Assembly (NCBI RefSeq): GCF_023370115.1
Contig: NZ_CP097160.1
Span: 372,001-436,000, forward strand
Direction of reading: 5' to 3'
Source of the DNA: Gulosibacter sediminis
GTDB lineage: Bacteria; Actinomycetota; Actinomycetes; Actinomycetales; Microbacteriaceae
DNA length: 64,000 bases
Position 1 is the first letter of the stretch. Every line of letters starts with the position of its first letter. Under the pieces are notes generated by a model. It was not told the origin of the DNA. It did not search any database and saw nothing but the letters and a program-made list of their open reading frames with translations. Positions 33,354 through 41,855 of this stretch are shown here, piece by piece. The position numbers were made by a program, and so were the translations under genes.

Positions 33354-34277
33354 CTAGAGCAGCGCGCGGACTCGCTCGGCGACGCGCTCGGGGCTGAGGC
33401 CGTACTTGTCGAGCAGGAAGTCGTTCGGTGCCGACTCCGACCAGGCGTCGGCGAGGCCGAGCACGCGCAGCGGCGTGGACACGTCGTGGCGCGCGAACAT
33501 TTCGGCGAGCAAGCCGCCGAGGCCACCGATCTCGGTGTGTTCCTCGACCGAGACGACGATCGGCGCACCCTCGAGCGCGGCGAGCACCCGCGCATCCTCG
33601 AGCGGTTTCAGCGTCGGCAGGTGCACGAGCTGCGCCTCGATGCCGGCCGCCGCGAGGAGCCCGGCTGCCTCGAGCATGCGCGAGGCCTGCACGCCGGTCG
33701 ACACGAGCGTGACGTCGCCGCCGCGCCGCAGCGTGTGCACCGCACCGAGCTCGAACTCGTAGTCGGCGTCGAACACCGGGGCGACCGCGTCGCGGGCGTA
33801 GCGAATGTAGACGGGGCCGTCGAAGCCGGCCGCCCACTCGGTGACCGCGCGGGCCTCGTGCTCGTCGGCGGGCGCGAGCACGGTCATGTTCGGCATCGCG
33901 CGCATGATCGCGAGGTCTTCGATGTCCTGGTGCGTTTTGCCACTCGAGCCGTTGAGCAGGCCCGAGTAGGCGGCGCAAACACGCACCGGCACCTTCGTCT
34001 GTGACACGAGCATGCGGATCTGGTCGAGGGCGCGGTTCGTCAGAAACACCCCGAACGTCGACAGCCACGGTCGATAGCCCATCGTCGCGAGGCCGAAGGC
34101 CATGCCGACGAGGTTCTGTTCGGCGATGCCGACCTGCACGAACGCCTTCGGGTTCTGCTTCGCGACGGTGTCGGCCTTCGTCGAGGTGGCGAGGTCGCCG
34201 TCGAGCACGATCACGCGCTCGTCGGTGACGCTGAGCCGGGCGAGGGTCTCGCCCCACACACTTCGTTGCGCGGTCAT
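33354..34277 (-). CDS. Transketolase-like, C-terminal subunit
   Basis: 307-residue protein equal to the pyrimidine-binding and C-terminal domains of transketolase. The catalytic Glu that activates thiamine is in QVGIAEQNLVGMAFG. SGLLNGSSGKTHQDIEDLAIMRA is the conserved middle segment, and the C-terminal domain begins around GGDVTLVSTGVQASRML. Split two-gene transketolases occur in bacteria and archaea and often serve special pathways. It is translated after the N-subunit gene with a 4-bp overlap (ATGA). It transfers two-carbon ketol units between sugar phosphates or related aldehydes. Confidence 0.9.
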   Translation of the reverse strand: MTAQRSVWGETLARLSVTDERVIVLDGDLATSTKADTVAKQNPKAFVQVGIAEQNLVGMAFGLATMGYRPWLSTFGVFLTNRALDQIRMLVSQTKVPVRVCAAYSGLLNGSSGKTHQDIEDLAIMRAMPNMTVLAPADEHEARAVTEWAAGFDGPVYIRYARDAVAPVFDADYEFELGAVHTLRRGGDVTLVSTGVQASRMLEAAGLLAAAGIEAQLVHLPTLKPLEDARVLAALEGAPIVVSVEEHTEIGGLGGLLAEMFARHDVSTPLRVLGLADAWSESAPNDFLLDKYGLSPERVAERVRALL

Positions 34278-35167
34278 GCTTGCTCCTGCTTGAGGTCGAG
34301 GCGCGCCTGCGCCAGCTGTTCGGGGGTCGCGACGCCGTTGTGCCACGCGTAGGTGCCCTCGGTGAACGAAATGCCGCGGCCCTTCGACGTGGTCGCGAGA
34401 ATTACGGATGGGCGGCCGTCGCGGTCGCGCGCCTCGGTGACGGTGTTGAACGCGTCGAGGATCTCGTCGAAGTCGTGCCCGTCGATCTCGAGTACGTGCC
34501 ACCCGAAGCCGGCGAACACGGCGGCGAGGTCGACGTGGCCGAGCGGCTCGCTGCGGTCGAAGCGGTCGTCGTCAGTTGCGGGCCAGCCGTACTGCTGCAG
34601 GCCGTTGAGGTCGATGATCGCGGTGAGGTTGTCGAGCCGGTAGCGGGGCGCCGAGAGCACGGTCTCCCACACCATCCCCTCTTCCATCTCACCGTCGCCG
34701 AGCATGACCCAGACGTGGTTATCGGATCCAAGTCGCTTCGCACCGAGCGCCATGCCCGCGCCGGCCGAGAGGCCCTGACCGAGCGAGCCGGTCGACGCAT
34801 CCACGCCGGGCGTGAGGCGCATGTCGGGGTGCCCCTGCAGGCGCGAGTCGCCGTGGTCGAAGGTTGCGAGCTCGTCTACGGGGAAGAAACCGCGCATCGC
34901 GAGCACCGAGTAGAGGCCGATCGCGTTGTGGCCCTTCGAGAGAATGAAGCGGTCGCGGCCCGGATCGTCGGGGTTCTCGGGATCGACCCGCAGCTGCGCA
35001 AAGTAGAGCGCGACGAGCAGGTCCATGGCCGAGAGCGGGCCGCCGACGTGGCCGGCCTTCGAGGCGGTGACGGTGTTAATGACGTGCCAGCGCCCCTCGC
35101 GAGCGAGTGCTTCGAGCTCGTCGATGCGCGGCGACGTCGTGGGGTGGGTCGCGTCGTTGGGTCCCAT
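34274..35167 (-). CDS. Transketolase-like, N-terminal (TPP-binding) subunit
   Basis: 297-residue thiamine diphosphate-binding half of a split transketolase. The TPP/Mg motif is LGDGEMEEGMVWET, with the Asn in IIDLNGLQQYG. SKAGHVGGPLSAMDLL and SKGHNAIGLY give the phosphate-contact histidines, and GSLGQGLSAGAGMAL is conserved. RBS AAGGGAGAGG precedes the ATG. The promoter carries a 14-bp palindrome with TTGGATCCAA, linking it to the GntR regulon at 22-33 kb. The operon runs opposite to, and converges with, the rest of the regulon. Confidence 0.92.
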   Translation of the reverse strand: MGPNDATHPTTSPRIDELEALAREGRWHVINTVTASKAGHVGGPLSAMDLLVALYFAQLRVDPENPDDPGRDRFILSKGHNAIGLYSVLAMRGFFPVDELATFDHGDSRLQGHPDMRLTPGVDASTGSLGQGLSAGAGMALGAKRLGSDNHVWVMLGDGEMEEGMVWETVLSAPRYRLDNLTAIIDLNGLQQYGWPATDDDRFDRSEPLGHVDLAAVFAGFGWHVLEIDGHDFDEILDAFNTVTEARDRDGRPSVILATTSKGRGISFTEGTYAWHNGVATPEQLAQARLDLKQEQA

Positions 35168-35189
35168 GCAGCCTCTCCCTTGATCTGCT

Positions 35190-35206
35190 GATTGGATCCA
35201 ATCGTA
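35190..35206 (-). promoter_or_regulatory. Operator GATTGGATCCAATC and overlapping -10 of the transketolase operon
   Basis: Bases 35190-35203 form a perfect 14-bp palindrome containing TTGGATCCAA (35192-35201). On the minus strand a -10-like TACGAT (35206-35201) overlaps its edge, so the predicted transcription start falls inside the palindrome, about 27 bases upstream of the start codon at 35167. A bound repressor would block initiation directly. Confidence 0.65.
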
Positions 35207-35256
35207 CTGTACGCGGGGCGCACCTCGCCACGAAAAAGGTGAGGGCGGATGCGCGG

Positions 35257-36279
35257 CTAGCGACCCAGCGCGTGCCGGCGCACGTCGCGGGGCGACTCGC
35301 CGTAGGCCTGCTTGAAGGCGCGAGAGAAGTGCGCCGGATCCTTAAAGCCCCAGCGGTTGCCGATCGCGGCGACCGAGACATCCGCGTGTTCTGGGCTCGT
35401 GAGGTCGAGGTAGGTGCGCTCGAGGCGGCGAGTGCGAATGTACGACGCGACCGTCTGGCCCTGATCTTGGAAGAGGTTGTGGAGGTGGCGCACCGAGATG
35501 AAGGCGTCGGCGGCGATCGAGTTCGGGCTCAACCCCGGATCCCCGAGATTGTCGTCAATCCGGTCGCGCACCTGCTGCAGCAGCGAGAGGTGCGGGTCGG
35601 CCGCGAACTTCGCGAGATCGAGCTCGTTCGATAGCAGGGTGTCGAGCAGGTCGACGGCGTTCTGCACGAGCTTGGCGCCGGCGGGGCCGCGCAACTCGTG
35701 CATGTTCGTGCCGAGGGTCGCGAGGAACGGCGACACGACGCGGCCGAGCCCCTCCGAGCCGGCGAGCAGGATCGCCGTGAACTGCGACGAGAGCCGGTGC
35801 GGCACGCTGAGGCGCGCGTGCGGCAGCATGATCACGAGCGAGCGGAAGCGGTGCGTGAACTCGAGCTCGTACGGCACCGAGGTGTCGTAGATCGCGAGGT
35901 CGCCGGGCGAGAGCGTGACGCTGCGGCCGCCCTGCCGCAGCATGCCCGTGCCCTCGAGGTGCAGCGAGATCTTGTAGAAGTGCTCGGTTGCCTCGGCGAT
36001 GAGCTCGGGTGTGCGTTCGACGAGCTGCGGGTCGGCGCGCACATCGGTGAAGCCGACGCCGTGCACGTTGACGCCGTTGATGCGGCCGCGGAAGTCGTCG
36101 CCGAGCTCGCTCGTGACGATGAGGGGCACGAACGAGGCGTTCACCTGCTGCTGAAACTGCGCGAGCGTGAGGTTGACGGGGCCAAACTGGTCGGGCCCGC
36201 CGCCAGGCGCGTCAATGGTACCGGTGGGCGTGCCATCGGGGCCCTCGGTGACTTCGGTGTCAGTCCATGCCTGCGACAT
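35257..36279 (-). CDS. AraC-family transcriptional regulator
   Basis: 340-residue regulator. Residues about 25-200 form an AraC-binding-like sensor domain of the FeaR/NphR kind (GDLAIYDTSVPYELEFTHRF is the conserved ligand-domain strand). The C-terminal 100 residues are two HTH motifs: AADAFISVRHLHNLFQDQG and the family signature RWGFKDPAHFSRAFKQAYGESPRDVRR. It is divergent from the MHS transporter gene at 36474 with a 194-bp gap that holds an inverted repeat. It most likely activates that transporter, and perhaps the P450 genes beyond. FeaR-type domains often sense aromatic amine or acid compounds; this is a family hint only. Confidence 0.88.
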   Translation of the reverse strand: MSQAWTDTEVTEGPDGTPTGTIDAPGGGPDQFGPVNLTLAQFQQQVNASFVPLIVTSELGDDFRGRINGVNVHGVGFTDVRADPQLVERTPELIAEATEHFYKISLHLEGTGMLRQGGRSVTLSPGDLAIYDTSVPYELEFTHRFRSLVIMLPHARLSVPHRLSSQFTAILLAGSEGLGRVVSPFLATLGTNMHELRGPAGAKLVQNAVDLLDTLLSNELDLAKFAADPHLSLLQQVRDRIDDNLGDPGLSPNSIAADAFISVRHLHNLFQDQGQTVASYIRTRRLERTYLDLTSPEHADVSVAAIGNRWGFKDPAHFSRAFKQAYGESPRDVRRHALGR

Positions 36280-36337
36280 TTGCCACTCATCGTAGCCAGT
36301 CGAGCGTAGAGGCGGCCGGAGATCCTCCCAGAATTAG

Positions 36338-36351
36338 ATTTGATTTCAAAT
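36338..36351. promoter_or_regulatory. ATTTGA-TT-TCAAAT inverted repeat in the araC/MFS gap
   Basis: Two 6-base arms around a TT centre, in a conspicuously A/T-rich patch of the divergent gap, 59 bp from the AraC start (36279) and 123 bp from the MFS start (36474). It is a good candidate operator or UP-like element for one or both promoters. Confidence 0.45.
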
Positions 36352-36473
36352 ACGATTCGACGGAAACTGAGGAGGCAACTTCTTCCGCGGTCGACGAGCG
36401 CCCGCATGTTTCATCGCCGAAGAAGCGAACCTCACCAAGCCACGCTGCATCGTGGTTGACAAAGGAGTCCCCC

Positions 36474-37898
36474 ATGTCTGAAACCTCCGCGGAGCAGCGC
36501 TCTGCGAAAGAGCGCCGGCGCGTCGTCGGCGCGACCATCGTCGGCACCACCATCGAGTGGTACGACTTCTTCATCTACGCGAACGCCGCCGGTCTCGTGT
36601 TCAACCAGCTCTTCTTCGCCGAGGTCGGCGGCACGCTCGGCCAGATCCTCACCTTTCTCACGGTCGGCATCTCGTTCCTGTTCCGCCCGCTCGGCGCCGC
36701 CCTCGTCGGCCACTACGGCGACCGCCTCGGTCGCAAGCTCATGCTCGTCATCACGCTCGTGCTCATGGGCGCGGCCACGACGCTCATCGGTGTGCTGCCG
36801 ACCTACGAAGACGTCGGCGTCATCGCGCCGATCCTGCTCATCATCCTGCGCATCCTGCAGGGTGTCTCGGCCGGCGGTGAGTGGGGCGGCGCGGTGCTCA
36901 TGGCCGTCGAATACGCCCCGGTCAACAAGCGCGGCCGCTACGGCATGTTCCCGCAGCTCGGCGTGCCGATCGGCATGCTGCTCGCGACCGGCGTGCTCGC
37001 GCTCATGTCGGGCGTCATCTCGCCCGGCGAGGCGTTCAACGAGTGGGGCTGGCGCGTGCCGTTCCTGCTCTCGATCGTGCTCGTCATCGTCGGCTTCATC
37101 GTGCGCCAGTCGGTCGAGGAGTCGCCGGTCTTCACCGAGATGAAGGATGCGGGCTCGCGCATCAAGATGCCGATCGTCGAACTCTTTCGCAAGCACTGGA
37201 AGCTCGTCATCCTGCTCGCCCTCGTTTTCGCGGGCAACAACGCGGCCGGCTACATGATCACCGGCGGGTTCATCCTCAACTACTCGACGAACCCCGAGGG
37301 GCTGCTCGCCATGGACCGCACGAGCGTGCTCAACGCGGTCACGCTCGCCGCGGGAATGTGGTTCGTCGCGACGCTGGTTTCGGGCTACCTCGCCGATCGC
37401 ATCGGCCGCAAGAACACGTACATCATCGGCTTCCTCTGGATGGCCCTGTTCGCGTTCCCGCTGTTCTGGTTCGTCAACACCGGCGACCTGCTCTGGCTCA
37501 CGGTCGGCATGGTCATCTTCGCCGTCGGCCTCGGCCTCACCTACGGCCCGCAGGCCGCCTGGTATGCCGAGACCTTCCCGGCCTCGGTGCGCACTTCGGG
37601 CGTCTCGATCTCGTACGCGCTCGGCGCGATCCTCGGCGGCGCGTTCGCCCCGACCATCGCCGCCGCGCTCGTCGCGCAGTTCGGCACGACGCAGGCGGTG
37701 TCGCAGTACCTGCTCGTCATGATCCTCATCTCGCTCAGCGCCGTGCTCGTGCTGCGCGACCGCCGCGGCATTCCGCTCGACGTCGGGTTCGAGGAGTCGG
37801 GCCGGTACCACCTGTTCGACCCCGACCGGCTGCCCACCGAGACCTCGGCGATCATGGTCGAGTACTACGGCGCCGACAAGCTAACCAAGCTCCGGTAG
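36474..37898 (+). CDS. MFS transporter, metabolite:H+ symporter (MHS) type
   Basis: 474-residue 12-helix importer. The MHS hallmarks are TIEWYDFFIYANAAGLVFNQLFF (helix 1, given here in part), RPLGAALVGHYGDRLGRKLML (loop 2-3) and RILQGVSAGGEWGGAVLMAVE (helix 5). The central loop VRQSVEESPVFTEM is also typical. The ATG at 36474 follows AAAGGAG. Family members take up shikimate, alpha-ketoglutarate, proline/betaine or aromatic acids. Its 3' end overlaps the convergent LysR gene by 18 bp. Regulation is probably by the divergent AraC-type protein. Confidence 0.9.
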   Translation: MSETSAEQRSAKERRRVVGATIVGTTIEWYDFFIYANAAGLVFNQLFFAEVGGTLGQILTFLTVGISFLFRPLGAALVGHYGDRLGRKLMLVITLVLMGAATTLIGVLPTYEDVGVIAPILLIILRILQGVSAGGEWGGAVLMAVEYAPVNKRGRYGMFPQLGVPIGMLLATGVLALMSGVISPGEAFNEWGWRVPFLLSIVLVIVGFIVRQSVEESPVFTEMKDAGSRIKMPIVELFRKHWKLVILLALVFAGNNAAGYMITGGFILNYSTNPEGLLAMDRTSVLNAVTLAAGMWFVATLVSGYLADRIGRKNTYIIGFLWMALFAFPLFWFVNTGDLLWLTVGMVIFAVGLGLTYGPQAAWYAETFPASVRTSGVSISYALGAILGGAFAPTIAAALVAQFGTTQAVSQYLLVMILISLSAVLVLRDRRGIPLDVGFEESGRYHLFDPDRLPTETSAIMVEYYGADKLTKLR

Positions 37899-38798
37899 CG
37901 TTCGCGCGTCCTCCTGCACGAGGGCCACGAGCGCGTCGATGAGCGGTTGCACCCGCCGCATCGGCCGGTTTCGCCGCCACACCGCCACGACTTCGGTCGG
38001 GGTGGGTGGCGGCGAAATTGGTTTCACGACGATGTGGCCGCCGTCGCGCGTGCCCTCGTTGAGCGAGCGCATGACGAAGAGACTCCAGCCGAGGCCGGCC
38101 GCGACATACGAGCGCGCGAGCTCGTAGCCGTCGGTCGAGAAGCGTGTGTTCACCGAGATGCCCGCAGCCTCGAGCACCGACTGCGTGTGCTCCCAGCTCG
38201 GCGACTGGTCGTAGCGAATGAACGGCTCGTCGGCGAGCTCGCGCAGGTCGACGCGCTCGGCGTCGGCGAGGCGGTGGTCGGGTGGCAGCGCGACGTGGGC
38301 GTGCAGCTGGCGCAGCACCCTGCGTTCGAAGTCGCCGGCGAGGTCGAAGCCGTAGCAAATGCCGAGGTCGACCTGACCGTGCTCGACCTCCTGCTGCAGG
38401 CGGGCGGCGGGCATGGTCGACACCTGCACGCGCAGGCCGGGATGCGCATCCTCGAGCTTGCGCACGAGTCGCGGCGCGAGCGTGGGTGCGAGCGTCGGGT
38501 AGGTCGCGATGTGCACGGTGCCGCGCAGCTCGACCGACGAGAACTCCGCCTGGAAGTCCTGCGTTTGTACGAGCAGCGAGCGCGCGCGCTGGACGGCGAG
38601 GGTGCCCTCAGAGGTGAGCTGCACACCGTGCGCGCGGCGGCGCACGAGCAGCGTCGTGCCGAGGCTTCGCTCGAGCTGGGTGAGCGCGGTCGCGACCGCC
38701 GATTCTGAAACGTGCAAGCTCGCGGCGGCCGCGGCGATGGTGCCGTGCTCGGCGACGGCGACGAGGTACTCGAGCTGGCGCAGGGTGAAGTCGGACAT
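37881..38798 (-). CDS. LysR-family transcriptional regulator
   Basis: 305-residue LTTR. The N-terminal winged HTH is FTLRQLEYLVAVAEHGTIAAA followed by LHVSESAVATALTQLERSLG. A linker helix follows, then the two-lobed effector domain (HIATYPTLAPTLAPRLV, GQVDLGICYGFDL). It is divergent from the P450 operon; the shared gap (38799-38949) contains an inverted repeat of LTTR type. It therefore probably controls P450 expression in response to the P450 substrate or product. It overlaps the MFS gene end by 18 bp. Confidence 0.9.
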   Translation of the reverse strand: MSDFTLRQLEYLVAVAEHGTIAAAAASLHVSESAVATALTQLERSLGTTLLVRRRAHGVQLTSEGTLAVQRARSLLVQTQDFQAEFSSVELRGTVHIATYPTLAPTLAPRLVRKLEDAHPGLRVQVSTMPAARLQQEVEHGQVDLGICYGFDLAGDFERRVLRQLHAHVALPPDHRLADAERVDLRELADEPFIRYDQSPSWEHTQSVLEAAGISVNTRFSTDGYELARSYVAAGLGWSLFVMRSLNEGTRDGGHIVVKPISPPPTPTEVVAVWRRNRPMRRVQPLIDALVALVQEDARTLPELG

Positions 38799-38815
38799 GC
38801 GCTCGATCTTCCCAT

Positions 38816-38839
38816 AACATCATTCAAATAGGGGATGTT
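38816..38839. promoter_or_regulatory. AACATC-N12-GATGTT inverted repeat, putative LysR site
   Basis: AACATC (38816-38821) and GATGTT (38834-38839) lie 18 bp upstream of the LysR start and about 111 bp before the P450 start, in an A/T-rich patch. Interrupted dyads of this size between divergent promoters are the usual LysR-type binding sites. Confidence 0.5.
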
Positions 38840-38949
38840 CTGCAAAACTCCGTGCTTTTGCTTTGGTTCGCTCGGTGGAATTGTTGCAGTACTGGGCCGC
38901 ACCGACGCGTCCCCACCGCACCGTGACACCGCCGTCCGAGGAGCACACC

Positions 38950-40221
38950 ATGACCGCGACCTGCCCGTTCTTTGCCGGTTCTGCGACCGCCGTCGCCGAG
39001 CCCGAGTACACGCCCTACGAGGCGCCTGCGCCGCTGCCCGGCACGTACATCGCCGACTGGGTGACGCTCGAGGACCTCACGCGCGACCCGTTCCCGACGT
39101 TCGCGAAGCTGCGCCAGGAGCATCCGGTGCCGTATGTGCCGGCGGCCGGCCGCTACTTCGTGACGCGCTACGAGGACGTGCACACCGTCGACAACGACCC
39201 CGACACCTTCACGGCGAACGAGCGCGGCTCGCTCATGAAGAAGTCGATGGGCCACTCGATGCTGCGCATGGACGACCCGAACCACGCCGTTCAGCGGGCG
39301 ACCTACGGCAACGTGCTCAAGCCGAAGGCGATCAAGGCGAGCTGGCGCCAGGTGTTCGAGGAGAGCTACGAGCGCTACGCCGCCGTGCTGCGCGAGGTCG
39401 GCCCGGGCGTCGAGTTCGTACACCACTTCGCTGGCCCCTACGCGGCCGAGAACCTGCGCCGCGTCATGGGCTTCGAGAACGCGACCGACCAAGACATGAT
39501 CCGCTGGTCGCAGACGATGATTAACGGCACCGGCAACTACGCCGACGACCCCGACGTGTGGGCCGAGGCGAAGCGCAGCTACGACGAGGTGAACACCGCC
39601 CTCGACGAAATGATCGCGCACTACTGGGAGCACCCGAACGAAACGCTTATCTCGAACATCATCCACACGTCGAACGGCGACGAGGTGACGCTCGCGAACA
39701 TCCGCGCGAACCTCAAGATGTCGATCGGCGGCGGCATCAACGAGCCGCGCGACGCGATCACGACGATCATGATGGGCCTGTTCGGCGAGCCCGAGCAGCG
39801 CGCCGCAGTGCTCGACGGCACCCGCACGTGGAAGGAAGCCTTCGAGGAGGGCGTGCGGTGGATCGCCCCGATCGGCATGTACCCGCGCCAGACCACCCGC
39901 GAGGTCGAGCTCGGCGGCACCGTGCTGCCGGCCGGCGCGAAGCTCGGCGTCGTGGCACTCTCGGCGAACCGCGACGAGTCAGTGTTTGCGAACGCCGACC
40001 GCTACGACCTCGGCCGTGAGAAGCAGCCGCACCTCGCGTTCGGCGGCGGCGTGCACTTTTGCGCCGGCGCGTGGCTCGCCCGCTCTCAGGTGGCCGACGT
40101 CGCTCTGCCCCGGCTGTTCGCCGAGTTCCCGGGCCTGCGCCTCGACCCCGAGCAGCAGGCCGTTGAGACCGGCTGGGTCTTCCGCGGCATGACGCACATG
40201 CCGATCACGTGGGACGCCTAG
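38950..40221 (+). CDS. Cytochrome P450
   Basis: 423-residue soluble bacterial P450. The heme ligand is Cys371 in AFGGGVHFCAGAWLAR. The K-helix ExxR is Glu300-Arg303 (EEGVRW). The I-helix reads SIGGGINEPRDAI (258-270), where the usual acid-Thr pair is Glu-Pro; this form occurs in some P450 families with non-hydroxylating or demethylating activity. The ATG at 38950 follows GAGGAG; an in-frame ATG 29 codons earlier is less likely. It is the first gene of a complete class I system with the ferredoxin (36 bp after) and the reductase. Substrate unknown; LysR regulation is likely. Confidence 0.92.
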   Translation: MTATCPFFAGSATAVAEPEYTPYEAPAPLPGTYIADWVTLEDLTRDPFPTFAKLRQEHPVPYVPAAGRYFVTRYEDVHTVDNDPDTFTANERGSLMKKSMGHSMLRMDDPNHAVQRATYGNVLKPKAIKASWRQVFEESYERYAAVLREVGPGVEFVHHFAGPYAAENLRRVMGFENATDQDMIRWSQTMINGTGNYADDPDVWAEAKRSYDEVNTALDEMIAHYWEHPNETLISNIIHTSNGDEVTLANIRANLKMSIGGGINEPRDAITTIMMGLFGEPEQRAAVLDGTRTWKEAFEEGVRWIAPIGMYPRQTTREVELGGTVLPAGAKLGVVALSANRDESVFANADRYDLGREKQPHLAFGGGVHFCAGAWLARSQVADVALPRLFAEFPGLRLDPEQQAVETGWVFRGMTHMPITWDA

Positions 40222-40257
40222 GCCGCCCCCGCTTACTCTTCCGAAAGGACACCCCGT

Positions 40258-40575
40258 ATGCCCAGCATTACCTACCGCCGCGTTGACGGCACCTCGGCCA
40301 CCGTCGTCGTCGACGAGGGCACCTCGATCATGCGCGCCGCCCTGCAGAACGATGTGGCCGGCATCGTCGGCGAGTGCGGCGGCCAGGCCATGTGCGCCAC
40401 CTGCCACGTCTACGTGCCCGAGGGCGTCGAGCTGCCCGAGGTGAGCGACGATGAGGACGAGATGCTTGAGTGCACCACCTCGGACCGCCTCGACAACTCG
40501 CGCCTCGGCTGCCAGTTGCTCGCCGGCCGCGACTTCGACGAGCTCACCGTCGACCTGCCCGAATCGCAGGTGTAG
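40258..40575 (+). CDS. [2Fe-2S] ferredoxin, putidaredoxin type
   Basis: 105-residue electron carrier with the vertebrate/putidaredoxin cysteine pattern: Cys40, Cys46 and Cys49 (ECGGQAMCATCHVYV) and Cys85 (SRLGCQL). The acidic patch EVSDDEDEMLE (61-71) is the docking surface for P450 and reductase. AAAGGA precedes the ATG. It passes electrons from the FAD reductase encoded 2 bp downstream to the P450 encoded upstream. Confidence 0.95.
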   Translation: MPSITYRRVDGTSATVVVDEGTSIMRAALQNDVAGIVGECGGQAMCATCHVYVPEGVELPEVSDDEDEMLECTTSDRLDNSRLGCQLLAGRDFDELTVDLPESQV

Positions 40576-40577
40576 CG

Positions 40578-41783
40578 ATGCGCGTCGTCATCGTGGGCGC
40601 CGGGCACGCGGGCGTGCAGGCGGCCGAGACGCTGCGCGACGAGGGCTTCGACGGCGAGATCGTGCTGCTCGACCGTGACGCGCGGCTGCCGTATCAGCGC
40701 CCGCCGCTGTCGAAGGACGGCCTCGCCTCGGGCGACGAGCCGCTGCCCCTGCGCGGCGCCGTGTTCTACGAGCGCCTCGGCATCGAACTGCGCCTCGGGG
40801 CCGAGCTGCGCGGCATCGACCCGGGCGCCCGGGTAATCGAGCTCGCGGATGCGCAGGGCGAGCGCTCGCACATCACTTACGACGAGCTCGTGCTCGCGGT
40901 CGGCGCACGCGCCCGGCGCCTGCGCTGCGGCGACGCCCAGGCCTCCCGCGTGCACGTGCTGCGCACGGCCGACGACGCCGAGATACTTCGCGACCGGCTC
41001 GCCGACGCCGAGCGTGTTGTCGTGGTCGGCAGCGGCTTCATCGGGCTCGAGTTTGCGGCCGTCGCGGCGACGAAGGGCAAGCGGGTCACGCTGCTGAGCC
41101 GCGGCTCGCGCGTGCTCGGGCGCTCGGCCTCGGCGACGACCGCCGACTGGCTCACGGCGCACCTGCGCGCGGCCGGCGTCGAGTTCGTCTTCGGCGTCGA
41201 GGCCCTCGCCGACGAGCGCGACCTGGCCGACTGGCCCGCCGACCTCACCGTCGTCGGCATCGGCGTCGACGACTGCCCCGTGTTTGCCGACGCCGCCGGA
41301 GCCGCCGGCCTCGCCACCGACCGCGGCGTCATCGTCGACGCGTCGCTGCGCACGAGCCTGCCGGGCATCTGGGCGATCGGCGACATCGCGCGCTTCCCGG
41401 ATGCGCGGGGCGAGTTCCAGCGCATCGAATCGGTGCAAAACGCCACCGAGCAGGGCCGCCACGTGGCCCGCGCCATCGTGCACGGCGCGAGCGACTACGA
41501 CGAGGTGCCGTGGTTCTGGTCGATCCAGGCCGGCGCGAAGCTCCAGATCGCCGGCCTCGCCGACGGTGCCGACGCCGAGGTCGTGCTCGGCGATCCCGCC
41601 GCGGGCAAGTTCTCGGTGCTGCGGTTCGCGGGGGAGCGGCTCGTCTGCGTCGAGTCGGTGAACAAGCCGGCCGACCACGTCGCCGCCCGCAAGCTGCTCG
41701 CATCCGCGGGCGCCGCATCCGTCACCCCGGCCGCCGCGGCCGAGCCCGGCTTCACGCTGAAGTCGGCGCTCGTGCCCGCGTAA
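40578..41783 (+). CDS. NAD(P)H-dependent ferredoxin reductase (putidaredoxin reductase-like)
   Basis: 401-residue FAD/NAD-dependent reductase. FAD motif: VVIVGAGHAGVQAAETLR at the start. RLPYQRPPLSKD is the conserved loop. The NAD motif is VVVVGSGFIGLEFAAVAA (about residues 150-167). The second FAD motif is IWAIGDIARFPD. The C-terminal reductase domain ends in the usual short tail. It starts 2 bp after the ferredoxin stop. It completes a three-component P450 electron chain, and a bidirectional terminator follows. Confidence 0.93.
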   Translation: MRVVIVGAGHAGVQAAETLRDEGFDGEIVLLDRDARLPYQRPPLSKDGLASGDEPLPLRGAVFYERLGIELRLGAELRGIDPGARVIELADAQGERSHITYDELVLAVGARARRLRCGDAQASRVHVLRTADDAEILRDRLADAERVVVVGSGFIGLEFAAVAATKGKRVTLLSRGSRVLGRSASATTADWLTAHLRAAGVEFVFGVEALADERDLADWPADLTVVGIGVDDCPVFADAAGAAGLATDRGVIVDASLRTSLPGIWAIGDIARFPDARGEFQRIESVQNATEQGRHVARAIVHGASDYDEVPWFWSIQAGAKLQIAGLADGADAEVVLGDPAAGKFSVLRFAGERLVCVESVNKPADHVAARKLLASAGAASVTPAAAAEPGFTLKSALVPA

Positions 41784-41792
41784 TCAGGCGGC

Positions 41793-41840
41793 AAAAAGGC
41801 CCGCCCGAGTGAGGTTCGTTCCTCGCCCGGGCGGGCCTTG
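41793..41840. terminator. Bidirectional terminator between convergent genes
   Basis: An A5 tract leads into GGCCCGCCCG (41798-41807), paired with CGGGCGGGCC (41828-41837). The inner stem is imperfect, and TTGTTGTTT follows. The A tract on one side and T tract on the other let it work for both the P450 operon (plus strand) and the lipoprotein gene ending at 41856 (minus strand). Confidence 0.85.
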
Positions 41841-41855
41841 TTGTTTGGGGTGGCG

